Below are positions 17,325 to 26,730 of a stretch of 64,000 bases of DNA, one piece after another. Numbering within the stretch: the stretch's first letter is position 1; every line of letters starts with the position of its first letter. Under the pieces are notes generated by a model. That model was given only the letters and a program-made list of their open reading frames with translations, searched no databases and had not been told where the DNA came from. The position numbers and the translations under genes were made by a program. Origin of the DNA: Sporosarcina highlanderae (GTDB lineage Bacteria; Bacillota; Bacilli; Bacillales_A; Planococcaceae); contig NZ_JAROCC010000009.1 in NCBI RefSeq assembly GCF_030433715.1, positions 1 through 64,000 on the forward strand, given 5' to 3'.

Positions 17325-18356
17325 ATGATGAAAGTGAAAAAACGGATTTTATTACTGCTTATTGCATGTATCATGCTGGTGTTGAGTGCATGTGCCGGCA
17401 CTGGTGCAGGGGGTAAGGGAGGTAAGGGAGAGTTAACGATCTACTCACCACATACTCCGGGGTTCTCCGAAGAGTTAGCTAAGAAATTTGAGGAGCTGCA
17501 TGGAACAAAGGTGAATGTCCATTATGCAGGAACGAACGTCTTAGTAAACCAAATGATCGCGGAAAAGAATAATCCAAAAGCCGATGTTTGGAATGGTGGA
17601 GGGGGGATCCTTGCATTCGAATCCGCAATCGATAAGGATATCCTTGCCCAATTCATACCTCAAAGCGCCGAAGATTGGGCAGTCGTTGAGGACGGTATTA
17701 AGATGAAGCATGAGGACGGCTATTACGTTGGCGTACAGGTTCAAGTCCTTGGTTTTGCGTACAATACTGATTTAGTTACAGAAGAAGAAGCACCGAAAAC
17801 ATGGGAAGATCTATTAGATCCGAAGTGGAAAGGGCAGATTCAATTCCCTAACCCGGCCGCATCAGGCACGTCCACATTAATGGTAATGAGCTATATGATG
17901 AAGCATGGCGAGGAAGCTGGTTGGGAGTACTTCCAAAAGTTAGCCGACCAAGCAAACTCCATACCAGACTCCGGATCCGCACCAACAAGCGCAGTTGCGA
18001 TGGGAGAGGCGCTAATCGGAATAGGGTTCGACTTCATGGCGTATGACCAAAAAGAAAGAGGGGAAACAGTAGATTTCATACTTCCAGACGTGACACCGAT
18101 CTTAGTAAACCCAGCAGCCCTTGTAAAAGGTGGACCAAACCCTGAGGGAGGAAAAGAATTCTTGGAATTCATGCTTAGTAAAGAAGCCCAAGAAATCATC
18201 GCAGACTGGAATCTAATTCCTGTCCATCCTGAGGTGAAATCAAAAACTCCATTGAACTTGGCGGATATTAAATCCCATGCGGCTATACTCGACATGGATT
18301 GGGTGAATGAGAACTATGACCGAATTCGAAATGAGTGGAAGGATAAGATAAAGTAA
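17325..18356 (+). CDS. ABC-type binding lipoprotein (family 1, AfuA/PgtC-like), orphan
   Basis: 343 residues from ATG 17325 (17328 is equally possible; GAGGGGGAG precedes both). Lipobox LSAC, a glycine-rich linker (GTGAGGKGGKG), then a type-2 binding fold: LTIYSPHTPGFSEELAKKFEELHG, NPKADVWNGGGG, TWEDLLDPKWKGQIQFPNP. The family binds ferric iron or phosphorylated C3 compounds for uptake. The usual permease and ATPase genes do not follow; a terminator comes 20 bases after the stop. Divergent from the three-gene sensor system that probably regulates it. Confidence 0.85.
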   Translation: MMKVKKRILLLLIACIMLVLSACAGTGAGGKGGKGELTIYSPHTPGFSEELAKKFEELHGTKVNVHYAGTNVLVNQMIAEKNNPKADVWNGGGGILAFESAIDKDILAQFIPQSAEDWAVVEDGIKMKHEDGYYVGVQVQVLGFAYNTDLVTEEEAPKTWEDLLDPKWKGQIQFPNPAASGTSTLMVMSYMMKHGEEAGWEYFQKLADQANSIPDSGSAPTSAVAMGEALIGIGFDFMAYDQKERGETVDFILPDVTPILVNPAALVKGGPNPEGGKEFLEFMLSKEAQEIIADWNLIPVHPEVKSKTPLNLADIKSHAAILDMDWVNENYDRIRNEWKDKIK

Positions 18357-18377
18357 TAACTGAAGTTTTGAAGCAAA

Positions 18378-18419
18378 AGAAGCATGAATCCTCAAGACGG
18401 GATTCATGCTTCTTTTTTA
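18378..18419 (+). terminator. Terminator of the binding lipoprotein gene
   Basis: AGAAGCATGAATC / GATTCATGCTTCT, a 13-bp stem with a 10-base loop, then TTTTTT. The stem is also the left part of the direct repeat 18378-18454. Confidence 0.9.
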
Positions 18420-18454
18420 TGCCGTTTCAGAAATGCTGAAGTTTTGGAGGGGCT
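18378..18454. repeat. Left direct repeat of the Wadjet island (yfmQ 3' end remnant)
   Basis: This 77-bp stretch matches 26731-26810, including a 27-base identical core (18428-18454 / 26784-26810). Read on the minus strand it encodes KPLQNFSISETA and a stop, against EPLQNFSISVKA and a stop in the intact yfmQ-like gene at 26773-27207. It is thus the detached 3' end of a yfmQ-type gene plus its terminator. Confidence 0.8.
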
Positions 18455-18459
18455 TTAGG

Positions 18460-18596
18460 GGTACCTGTGCACCGAACTATTCAATAAATTCACTACAATT
18501 GTATATATATTCAACATAAAACGCATAGGAATACAGAAGTACTGTGTATTTATACGAATTGTTTGAATTGTCGTGAATGTTTACTGCACAGGTACC
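18460..18596 (+). repeat. GGTACC element, copy 4 (137 bp), at the island left border
   Basis: Complete copy that begins five bases after the left direct repeat. A right-end fragment of the same family lies just inside the right direct repeat at 26678-26720. Confidence 0.9.
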
Positions 18597-18706
18597 TTCA
18601 CCTTTCCTGGTATAGTAGATTCTAACATGTTTAGATTTGTTAGTTTTGTTGATAATTTGTTGACTTTTGGGTATAATAGATAAAAACTTATGAAGAGGTG
18701 ATTCAA

Positions 18707-19369
18707 TTGAAACAGGGGCATATAGATGAGCAATTGTGGGAAATGGCTGAAGAACTTGTCAAGGGGCAGAAGACTGAACAGGCGGTAACTGTAATTTCAT
18801 CGATTGCCTCACATGCAGTCGGAAGATATAGTGGGACACCTGTGGAAATCATCTTAAAACCAATGGGGAACAAGAAATTAGATGTATGGAAAATTCATTC
18901 ACTGAAAAAGCTTGCCAGAGAAGTATCACATTTAGAAGAGACAAAGGAATACGGTGAAGCAAGAGAGAAGGCATTTCATTATTTAGATGAAATTGTGCAC
19001 CTCCTTGCATCAAGTGAAGAAGAAGAGCGCGAACTGCGAAGGAAATACTTCCAACACCTTATTCACCTGCGTAAAAAACGAAGGTACAGAAAGCTACATG
19101 CTCCAAAAACCATTCAACTATCTACTACGATTGAAACCTATACAACGAGCGAAGCAGCGGAAATATTACATGTATCCGATCAGACAATTAGAAGAATGTG
19201 CGATGCCGGAAAATTTCCGGGCGCAACGCGTACAGAAGGCGGGCATTGGAGGATACCGCAGGAATATTTTAAAGTAAGCTTAGATCAATCCAGGGAAATG
19301 AAAACGGACTTGGCGAATGTCCGGAAAAAATCACAAGAAGGAGGAGAGGTGGATGAGTTTGACTTATAA
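18707..19369 (+). CDS. MerR/excisionase-type HTH protein, probable antitoxin
   Basis: 220 residues from TTG 18707 after AGAGGTGA (GTG 18698 is in frame but lies inside the ribosome site). An N-terminal ~130-residue helical region rich in Glu/Lys/Arg is followed by TYTTSEAAEILHVSDQTIRRMCDAGKFPGATRTEGGHWRIP at about 145-185, a complete excisionase/MerR-type winged helix. The downstream PIN gene starts 17 bases inside its end. Such HTH-PIN pairs act as toxin-antitoxin modules; the pairing is inferred from overlap and domains. Confidence 0.75.
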   Translation: MKQGHIDEQLWEMAEELVKGQKTEQAVTVISSIASHAVGRYSGTPVEIILKPMGNKKLDVWKIHSLKKLAREVSHLEETKEYGEAREKAFHYLDEIVHLLASSEEEERELRRKYFQHLIHLRKKRRYRKLHAPKTIQLSTTIETYTTSEAAEILHVSDQTIRRMCDAGKFPGATRTEGGHWRIPQEYFKVSLDQSREMKTDLANVRKKSQEGGEVDEFDL

Positions 19370-19937
19370 GCCAATCTCATCATTGCCTCCTCCTAAAGTG
19401 TTTATCGATACGACAGTATTGTGTGGAGCGATAAGAAAACCTGGTGGTATCAATGAGAAAATATTAGGACTGGCAAGAGCCAATATACTTTTTACCCCAG
19501 TCTTTTCGAAGGTATGCTTGTTGGAATTTCAGCGAAATGCTTTAAACGGATTAGGAAATATACTGTATACACCAGACGAAGTGGAGAGCTACATAACTGG
19601 GATGATACGACCCATATTAGACGAAAATCCACCTGTCAATTCGGTAGTTGGTCGTTATAGTATTGAAACCATACTCCGCGAAAATCGGCCGTTGAAAGAA
19701 GTGCTCCAACTATTGTCCGGATATACTCTACAAGAAGTGGATGACATAGCGGCTGCCCAAGAATTATCAGAACCACTACATAGATTTGACCAAGATGACT
19801 TCCATGTCTGGGTAACGGCCATCCAGATGGAATGTGACTACATAGTGACTGCCAACACCAAGCGATTTCCAAACCGCATAGGTTATATCAAACGGATGCA
19901 TCCACGGGATTTTTATGCGATGTTAACAGGGGAATGA
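19353..19937 (+). CDS. PIN-domain protein, probable RNase toxin
   Basis: 194 residues from ATG 19353 after GGAGGAGAGGTGG. PIN-type acidic residues: VFIDTTVL near the N-terminus, the Glu of CLLEFQRNAL, and DDFHVWVTAIQMECDYIVTANTKRFP in the C-terminal part. PIN toxins cleave RNA with Mg ions. Translationally coupled to the HTH protein. It sits directly upstream of a Wadjet-like operon on the same putative island and may stabilise it. Confidence 0.78.
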   Translation: MSLTYKPISSLPPPKVFIDTTVLCGAIRKPGGINEKILGLARANILFTPVFSKVCLLEFQRNALNGLGNILYTPDEVESYITGMIRPILDENPPVNSVVGRYSIETILRENRPLKEVLQLLSGYTLQEVDDIAAAQELSEPLHRFDQDDFHVWVTAIQMECDYIVTANTKRFPNRIGYIKRMHPRDFYAMLTGE

Positions 19938-19993
19938 GATGGATAATTATTTTATACATATTCAGATTCCCTTGAAGGGAACCTACTATTATT

Positions 19994-20032
19994 GACCACC
20001 TAATGTATGCAGTATTAGGCGGTCTTTTTAAT
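19994..20032 (+). terminator. Terminator after the HTH-PIN pair
   Basis: GACCACCTAAT / ATTAGGCGGTC stem (one A-G mismatch), loop GTATGCAGT, tail TTTTTAATT. Confidence 0.8.
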
Positions 20033-20160
20033 TATTCGTTTAGATAAAACAACCTAAATCAAAAGTTGCACTAATAATCTAAAGTATCGTTTGTTAGTTA
20101 TATTAAAAATGATATCCTTTATATAATGTGCTTGAAACACTATCAAAAACTATAATTGGT

Positions 20161-20187
20161 TACCTTTGATTATTAATAATCAAGGTA
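20161..20187. promoter_or_regulatory. Palindromic operator candidate for the Wadjet operon
   Basis: TACCTTTGATTATTA followed by ATAATCAAGGTA: a near-perfect palindrome containing TTGATTATTAATAATCAA, placed directly before the GAAGGAG ribosome site of jetD. A bound repressor here would block the whole operon. The binding protein is unknown; the HTH protein at 18707 is one candidate. Confidence 0.5.
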
Positions 20188-20206
20188 CTAGAAGAAGGAG
20201 ACTACG

Positions 20207-21418
20207 ATGCAATCTGTGCAGGCATTTTTAGAAACAATTATATGCAAAGCAGGCGAGTCAGTTCGTAAAATCAATGAAGATGAATGGGAGATTCAAAGGT
20301 GGACGGCGAGAACTTATAGAACAATTGGAATAGTGATAGTTCCTGATGAATTCGATGTTTCACCAAGTAATGAGATTCTAAAGTTAGGATTGAAACCTAA
20401 TTCAAAAAAGAAGGCATTGCCACTTTCTGATAATGATATTCAGGAGGCACTTATAAAAGGTTGGATTGTGAAAGAGATTCGATTTTCCAAAGACGGCAGG
20501 ACTCCTATTTCGAACATTTATCGGATGGGCCCAGGGCTATTTGCATATGAAGAGTTACAAAAGGAAGAACAAATAAAAGTTTTTAAAGGTCTTAATGAGA
20601 AATTGCTTTTTGCACTTGAAACGAGCAAAGACCGGTTGCCAGAAAAATTCATCCGCAATGTTGATTTGTTTGTCAATGAAGAAAAAGATGCCGAGAACTG
20701 GGGGAGGGAGCGTGTTCTCAAGTTTACTCATTTTCTCATTGCGTTTCTTCAATTGAAAAGGCGACAATCCCGTATTGAATATAAAGAAATAGGAGCAACT
20801 TACTATGAAGAAATCGGTGGCTCCAAGGTATTTGATGGGAATCGGGAAGTATTTATAAGCCGCATGGAAAAGTGGATCGAAGCTCCGATTGCTGAATTAG
20901 GGATTGTGAGCACAGGTTTTATAGTTCCAATTTTTTTCACAGGGAATATGCGAGGAAATTTGTCATCGTATTCAATCGGTACGGTCCACGCCACTACTGA
21001 AATTTCAGTGTCAGAGGAAACTTTCAGAACGGACGCGAAAAACCTATGGCTTGTTGAGAACCGCGGAGTTCTAACAAAGATGGCGGCAGAAAAAGACTTT
21101 TTAATCGAAACTTCTTCACTTGTAATTGGTGTGGATGGGCAAATCAGAGGTGCACATCGAAAGTTGATCCAGCAACTATGCGAAAGTTCATCCATCCAAC
21201 AAGTTGTCATCTGGGTCGACTATGACAATGCAGGAACCATTATCGCAAGAGAACTAAGTAATCTCGTTGAAGGGCTCTCATCCTTATTCATCGGAAATGA
21301 AGGGAACGTCTTTACGGATGCTGAAGCCTATTCACAATGGGTGGAAACCGTTCAACATGCTGAGCAAGAGATGACGTTAGGAGGACCGATACAGTGGAAG
21401 GAATGGATCGGAAACTGA
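20207..21418 (+). CDS. jetD: Wadjet JetD-like TOPRIM nuclease subunit
   Basis: 403 residues, ATG after AGAAGGAGACTACG. An N-terminal winged-helix/arm region is followed by a C-terminal TOPRIM fold: NLWLVENRGVLTKMA supplies the catalytic Glu, and VVIWVDYDNAGTIIAREL the DxD metal site. JetD nicks or cuts closed circular DNA after the SMC complex has measured its size. First gene here, whereas the type I order is A-B-C-D. JetA starts 25 bases inside its end. The subtype is not assigned from sequence alone. Confidence 0.85.
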   Translation: MQSVQAFLETIICKAGESVRKINEDEWEIQRWTARTYRTIGIVIVPDEFDVSPSNEILKLGLKPNSKKKALPLSDNDIQEALIKGWIVKEIRFSKDGRTPISNIYRMGPGLFAYEELQKEEQIKVFKGLNEKLLFALETSKDRLPEKFIRNVDLFVNEEKDAENWGRERVLKFTHFLIAFLQLKRRQSRIEYKEIGATYYEEIGGSKVFDGNREVFISRMEKWIEAPIAELGIVSTGFIVPIFFTGNMRGNLSSYSIGTVHATTEISVSEETFRTDAKNLWLVENRGVLTKMAAEKDFLIETSSLVIGVDGQIRGAHRKLIQQLCESSSIQQVVIWVDYDNAGTIIARELSNLVEGLSSLFIGNEGNVFTDAEAYSQWVETVQHAEQEMTLGGPIQWKEWIGN

Positions 21419-22791
21419 TTTCTATTTTTAAGACTGATCACGTAAAGCCGGAGGTAGCAAGAACGATGCGAGACCTCATTACTTTGGCGGGTGTAATGAA
21501 GGATTTATCTTCACAAGCGGTGTTTGATTCACCACTGGAAATGCTGCGATTTTTGCGCATCATTGAATTGATAAACGAAGCAGGGTTCGGTCAAACTGAA
21601 CCGATTGATAGCGAGGAAACACTGTATTACCGCTATTTGGATCGATTTACAGATGATGATCCACCAAGTAAAGGGCGAGTACGTCAGATAATCAATATCC
21701 TTGCCAGCAACAACTGGATAAGCAAGCAATCGTATCAGATTAAGATGATGAGTGTCGGAAAACGGATGATGGATGCACTGACACGCCTGGCGAATGACTC
21801 TCTTGCGTATTACTTGGAAGATGATATTGGCCGTTCGCTATTTCAAGCAAGGCGAGATGCGGAAATCAGCGAAGCTTATGACGATAAAGGGATTTCAGGA
21901 GGAAATGTTCTCGCAAGTATGATCCATAATGTGAAAGAAGCGAATGACTTATTAAGAGAGCGGGAGTTGGAACTTCTTGCTGACCGTAACGCATTGCCTC
22001 AACTGCAAGTTATACATATGCTGATGGAAGATTTGGAGCGGAAATTACAAGAGAGGCTCAACGAATTTCAAACAATCGAAGACAGTCTGGTGCTCAGCAC
22101 ATTGATGCAAAAAGGAACGGCGGAATTAGCGAAAGGGACAAGCCTGTCAGTCGGCATGATCAACAAATATCTTCAGTTTATGAATGTGCAACAAACACCT
22201 CTAAAAACATCAATTTCTCCGGAAAAAGTTCGGACGTTCATATCGAAAATGTTCAATCCCCCACTTGAATCTGAAATCCCCAACGCGCACCAACTGCTCA
22301 GTTTTATGGAGCAGGATCAATACGTGGGAGAGGCGTTGGATGGTATTTGGATGCCTGTAAAATATGCAAGTCAGCTGTCGTACATGGATATCGAAAAAGG
22401 GATCGAGTTTCTTGAGAATTATGAACCTGTTGTGACGGAGATGGAAGAAGTCGAAGCTGTTGAGTTCCATGGTGAAACGATTGAAGTGCAATCGATAGTG
22501 GATTTAGTGGATGAGGAAAGCTGGCTATTGACGAAGGCTAGCATTGATACGGAAAAAATTGAGCGTTATTTGGATGAAAGAGAAGAAGCTGAAATAGAAG
22601 AAACGATGATTGAAACAAGTTCAGCATCTTGGGGAGATGCGATCCGTCAGCTCCTTGGCATATCGGCGTTAGAAGCGAATAAAATCATTCAAACAATGCC
22701 GAAAGATGAAGTGAAAGAATATGAAAAGGAATGGGAGTGGATTAAGGATGACGAACGAAAAACAAGCATTCGAAAACGAAAATCCGAGTGA
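21394..22791 (+). CDS. jetA: Wadjet JetA-like kleisin (MukF type)
   Basis: 465 residues, GTG start nine bases after TTAGGAGG, inside the jetD end. Mostly helical, with a winged-helix-like N-terminal part (RFTDDDPPSKGRVRQIINILASNNW), long helices in the middle (ERELELLADRN, DLERKLQERLNEF) and a very acidic C-terminal third. As the kleisin it would bridge the JetC heads and hold JetB. Identification rests on operon order and size, as kleisins diverge quickly. Confidence 0.8.
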   Translation: MEGMDRKLISIFKTDHVKPEVARTMRDLITLAGVMKDLSSQAVFDSPLEMLRFLRIIELINEAGFGQTEPIDSEETLYYRYLDRFTDDDPPSKGRVRQIINILASNNWISKQSYQIKMMSVGKRMMDALTRLANDSLAYYLEDDIGRSLFQARRDAEISEAYDDKGISGGNVLASMIHNVKEANDLLRERELELLADRNALPQLQVIHMLMEDLERKLQERLNEFQTIEDSLVLSTLMQKGTAELAKGTSLSVGMINKYLQFMNVQQTPLKTSISPEKVRTFISKMFNPPLESEIPNAHQLLSFMEQDQYVGEALDGIWMPVKYASQLSYMDIEKGIEFLENYEPVVTEMEEVEAVEFHGETIEVQSIVDLVDEESWLLTKASIDTEKIERYLDEREEAEIEETMIETSSASWGDAIRQLLGISALEANKIIQTMPKDEVKEYEKEWEWIKDDERKTSIRKRKSE

Positions 22792-23437
22792 CTTGTCGCT
22801 AAACAGCCTTCAATCATTACGTAGCATTTTGACGAACCGTGAGGAGCAGGCCTTCATGTCCATTCTATTCTCCTCCAGCGCGACAATTCGGATGAACAAT
22901 TTTGGGCTTTCTCGCAAAGAAGTGGAACGCATTGCAGGTGTTCAAGGGGATGATGCCTACATCCATTCTTTCATCTCCCGTGTCAATCAAGCGGTTGGCA
23001 GGTATTACCGTCTGATTTATGATGAAGACCGTGACCAAGTCGTTGTCTTGTTGCGTGTGCCGGCGCATTCTGCACGCCATACGATGTCAGAAGAAGCGCT
23101 TGCGATTTTATTGTTTATCTTTTATCAGCAAGAAGTTCTTAAACACGACTATACACTTCTCTCACAGCTATTGGAGGCATTCGGTCATGAAATAAAAAAA
23201 GGGAGTCGGCGGATCCAGTTAGCAATCGATACACTAAGAAAAATTGGAGCTGTTGAAAACCATAACCTGTCAACTCATGAAGATGCTTACAAATTGACGG
23301 CAATCGGAGTTCATATGTTTTCAGATTCTTTCTTGCGGCGGATGGCTGAGTTCAGCCAATCCAGCCAACTCTCTAAAGAAGACGTCATGAAGTTTTTCAA
23401 CCGGTACAATTTGCATGAAAGGGAGGGACTTTTATGA
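22748..23437 (+). CDS. jetB: Wadjet JetB-like KITE protein (MukE type)
   Basis: 229 residues from ATG 22748, 44 bases inside jetA. Tandem winged-helix protein: LTNREEQAFMSILFSSSATIRMNNFGLSRKEVE and SEEALAILLFIFYQQEVLKHDYTLLSQLLEAFG, the usual pattern of MukE/JetB. It binds the kleisin and DNA. The jetC start overlaps its stop by four bases, so expression is tightly coupled. Confidence 0.8.
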   Translation: MTNEKQAFENENPSDLSLNSLQSLRSILTNREEQAFMSILFSSSATIRMNNFGLSRKEVERIAGVQGDDAYIHSFISRVNQAVGRYYRLIYDEDRDQVVVLLRVPAHSARHTMSEEALAILLFIFYQQEVLKHDYTLLSQLLEAFGHEIKKGSRRIQLAIDTLRKIGAVENHNLSTHEDAYKLTAIGVHMFSDSFLRRMAEFSQSSQLSKEDVMKFFNRYNLHEREGLL

Positions 23438-26400
23438 TTCCTTGGCGTTTGCGGTTTTCAGGTATCCGAGATTATGGTGCGGAAGAAATGATGTTAGGCG
23501 GGACCGGTGAGCATATCCTAATCACGGGGCCAAATGGGGCTGGGAAATCGACTATATCGTTTTGCATGGGCGCAGTATTGCGCTCTGGAAAAGTAGTGAT
23601 TGATGGATTGAAGTCGCAAAACCTCCGTGAGGAAGACACTTGGCGGGCGGCAATCCACTTGTTATTTAAAAATGTAGGATCAGCGAAAATTGATGCCCCG
23701 CTCTTCATTGAATTTCGTTTACTTGTCGAGCAACAGCCGCAACAGCCTGTTAAATTGCGCTATGAAATCCATGACGGCGATGAATTGGAGGATTTGGAAC
23801 TTCGACAAACATACCGTTCAGGGGATGTAAATAAAAATAACTTCACAGCTTACCGGAGGGAACTTGAATATAAATATAAAATTCATCCCGATTTGTATTA
23901 TTTAATTTGGTATCAGCAAGAAGTCAATCAATTTTCCGTCATGACACCGGAAGAACGGTTCCGAATCTTTAGTGAAATGCATGGTATTGATACAATCCAA
24001 AAAGATTGGGAAACAAGTTTGGAGGTCGCAAAAGAAGCACGAGAAGCATTCAATCAAGCAACGAATCAGCAGAAACAGCAGGAGTTCAATTTGTCCATAG
24101 TTCGCGGGCAAAAGGAGCGGTTTGAAAATAATCGCAAACGACTTGAAGAGAACGGATATCTATATGCCTTAACAACACAGGGACTGCAGAAGTTAGCTGA
24201 ACAAGATGGCAGAGACGCAGAATTATATATCGACGAACGGCAAGCTGAGCTGGATGAACTATCTGACAAAGAGCAGCAGATAGTAGGAGAAATCGAGCAG
24301 GAAAAAGAAAGTATATCACAGATAATCGGCAAGCAAGAAGATATGAAAGGGCAACTGGTAATTGCCGGTGCCGACCTCAAGTCCAATGAGCAACAGCATC
24401 AGACAGTTGGGCAGGTAGTGGACAAGCTGAATAATGAATTAAGTGATTTGCAAGAAGCCTATAATGCCTTGCCGTATCCGGAAGCTGAGACAAAAGAGCG
24501 TTTGAAGAAGACGGAGGAACATGTACAAGTTTTAGAGGCGAACGATGAAGAAGTAAACGAAAATTTGGTTAGCACGGATAATCTGTTTAAGTCAACTATC
24601 GAAAAGCAGTCCGAATTGAAGGCGGCAATCGCCCAATGGGAGGAAATCCGGATAAAGTCTCAAGTGCTAATTGATCGCTACAAATCCAGCCATCAGTTAG
24701 AAGAAAAATTGCAAGCCTTGGAGGAAACTTTGACACAAAATAAGGATTTGCGTGATTCAAAATTGGTACAGCAAAAAGCGTTTAAAGAAGAATTGTCGAT
24801 GCTGAACAACAACCAGATCGAATCGACGAGGCAACAGCAAGCTATCCGGCATTTAAAACAACAAAACATCCGTGCCTATCCATTTCGTCACTTCATCAAG
24901 ATGAAAGAGCAAGTCCCGATTGACAAAGAGAAATTTCTCGACACCATCAAATACACGATTTTTTACGAGGCCGCAAGCTGTGAACCGGTCAATGACCTCT
25001 ACCATGTTTCGCTGAAAAAGATATTGCCTGACCGTTCCCTGACCGAGCTGACAGCGTTAGGGCTTGAAATGCGTGAAGGTCTATCGGTAATGGAACAGAA
25101 CCATGCTGCTCGAGTGCTTTGGTGGGTCGAACAGTTTCTAATAAACGATCAGCCGAAGCTGCAAAATGGCTTCCTTGTGGACAAACAAGGAGTTCGAGGT
25201 CCGCAAGAAGAGAATACATTTATTCTTAGCACGAAGGCATTACAAGAAAGGCAGAATTTCCTGCAACGGCAGTTGGCAGCGTTAGGTGTGGAACTAAAAG
25301 AGTTGACAAGCGTGCTGTCTAGCGACAATATGAAGTTCCAAGTATGGAATGCCGATGTCCAAAAAGTGAAGGAGGCAGAAGCATTCCTATCCACTATAGT
25401 TGAACAGGAATATCGGATTGCTCAACTAAAAGAGCTGGATATCGAGAAGCACCGGTTAGAAGAGGAGAAAAAGCGATTAGAGGAAGAAAATAAAGAAATC
25501 TTTCAACAAAAACATATAAAAGAACAAACGGTTAATTATCTGAGACAACAGTTGGAGATTTATAAACAGTTCGGCCAACAGTCCAAGAAGATAGAGAGTC
25601 TCCAACGACTAAAGCATGAGATGCTCCAATTGAAGACAATGATTTCAACCATCCGCCGAACCATCGATAAACTCCAAGACGAGTTGGACAGTTTGCAGCA
25701 ACTTCTACGGACGCAAAAAAGAAATCTGATTGACTTGGAAGAACGTTTGACTGCTGTTCAACGGGAGAGAATGCAAGTTACAAACCAAAAAGTAGCGAAA
25801 GAAGAAGAACGAATTGCGTTCTTCCAAGACCAAGCTAACTATAAAGAAGAATTAGCGGAATTGCGTCTGGTCATTCCTGAGATTGTCGAGCAAGCTTGTG
25901 CCGAAGAACTGATGAAGGAATCGAAGTTCAACTTGCAAAACAAGCAAAGTCACTCGAAAATTGGCTTTCAACATGCTCTGAATGAACCGGGCATTGACCC
26001 GAACGCGGTAGAGAACTTTCGGACATTGGAGCAGGAAGTTATTCGAAAAAAAGAGGAACTGCAATCGGCCAAAAATTTATTGGAAGAAAACGAAGAGCGG
26101 GCCATCCAAAATGAACAACGCTTGGAAACGGCCATTCACATGCAAGTTTCAAAGATTGATTTGCTATTCCAGCAGTATATGGGAGAATTTAAATTTGAAG
26201 GGCAAATTAAATACGAAAAATCCCTTGATAAGGAACGTCCCGTTTTTAAGTTATTCATTCACGTTCGTAAGGAAGGACATCGCGGAAAGTTTGAGGACGT
26301 CAACAAGAAGGCAAGGGGCAACAGGGTAGGGAAAGGCGTTTCAGGCGGTGAAGAGTCTATGAGTTCTTTGCTTTTTGCTTTATCCTTACTTCAGAACTTG

Positions 26401-26628
26401 GAAAACCGAGCAGGCTTCATTGTGCTGGATGAATTTGATAGTGCATTGGATGACAAAAGGAAAGTCACTGTCTTTGAACTGTATGCAAGTAAACTCCAGC
26501 GGAAACTAATTATTCTATCTCCAAAAGCACATGAAAATGAATATTATGATCAGTTTTCTAAAGCGTTTATCGTTTCTCATGACCCAAAAGAGATGAGAAG
26601 TAAAATAAGAGGAATTCAAATAGGTTAA
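23434..26628 (+). CDS. jetC: Wadjet JetC-like SMC ATPase (MukB type)
   Basis: 1064 residues. Walker A GPNGAGKS at 32-39; two long coiled-coil arms (about 200-480 and 650-910) around a hinge region; signature VSGGEESMSS near 970; Walker B FIVLDEFDSALDD near 1000; ends in an ATPase-type C-terminus. The motor of a plasmid- and circular-DNA-restricting loop extruder. Full length, no frameshift. Last gene of the operon; after it come degenerate GGTACC repeats and the right island border. Confidence 0.92.
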   Translation: MIPWRLRFSGIRDYGAEEMMLGGTGEHILITGPNGAGKSTISFCMGAVLRSGKVVIDGLKSQNLREEDTWRAAIHLLFKNVGSAKIDAPLFIEFRLLVEQQPQQPVKLRYEIHDGDELEDLELRQTYRSGDVNKNNFTAYRRELEYKYKIHPDLYYLIWYQQEVNQFSVMTPEERFRIFSEMHGIDTIQKDWETSLEVAKEAREAFNQATNQQKQQEFNLSIVRGQKERFENNRKRLEENGYLYALTTQGLQKLAEQDGRDAELYIDERQAELDELSDKEQQIVGEIEQEKESISQIIGKQEDMKGQLVIAGADLKSNEQQHQTVGQVVDKLNNELSDLQEAYNALPYPEAETKERLKKTEEHVQVLEANDEEVNENLVSTDNLFKSTIEKQSELKAAIAQWEEIRIKSQVLIDRYKSSHQLEEKLQALEETLTQNKDLRDSKLVQQKAFKEELSMLNNNQIESTRQQQAIRHLKQQNIRAYPFRHFIKMKEQVPIDKEKFLDTIKYTIFYEAASCEPVNDLYHVSLKKILPDRSLTELTALGLEMREGLSVMEQNHAARVLWWVEQFLINDQPKLQNGFLVDKQGVRGPQEENTFILSTKALQERQNFLQRQLAALGVELKELTSVLSSDNMKFQVWNADVQKVKEAEAFLSTIVEQEYRIAQLKELDIEKHRLEEEKKRLEEENKEIFQQKHIKEQTVNYLRQQLEIYKQFGQQSKKIESLQRLKHEMLQLKTMISTIRRTIDKLQDELDSLQQLLRTQKRNLIDLEERLTAVQRERMQVTNQKVAKEEERIAFFQDQANYKEELAELRLVIPEIVEQACAEELMKESKFNLQNKQSHSKIGFQHALNEPGIDPNAVENFRTLEQEVIRKKEELQSAKNLLEENEERAIQNEQRLETAIHMQVSKIDLLFQQYMGEFKFEGQIKYEKSLDKERPVFKLFIHVRKEGHRGKFEDVNKKARGNRVGKGVSGGEESMSSLLFALSLLQNLENRAGFIVLDEFDSALDDKRKVTVFELYASKLQRKLIILSPKAHENEYYDQFSKAFIVSHDPKEMRSKIRGIQIG

Positions 26629-26640
26629 GTGAAAAGTGAT

Positions 26641-26670
26641 AGGTTTCTCATAAAATAAAGTTCCAGAACC
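26641..26670 (+). repeat. Short GGTTCT palindrome, degenerate copy
   Basis: AGGTTTCTCATAAA...CCAGAACC resembles the 46-bp GGTACCAGGTTCT family of 40.5-55.2 kb, shortened in the middle. Confidence 0.4.
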
Positions 26671-26677
26671 CATCACT

Positions 26678-26720
26678 ACAAATTGGTTGAATTATCATGA
26701 ATGTTTTTCACACAGGTACC
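26678..26720 (+). repeat. GGTACC element fragment (right end)
   Basis: AAATTGGTTGAATTATCATG and CACAGGTACC are the right 43 bases of the 137-bp element in the standard orientation; the left two thirds are gone. Confidence 0.8.
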
Positions 26721-26730
26721 GTCACAATTA

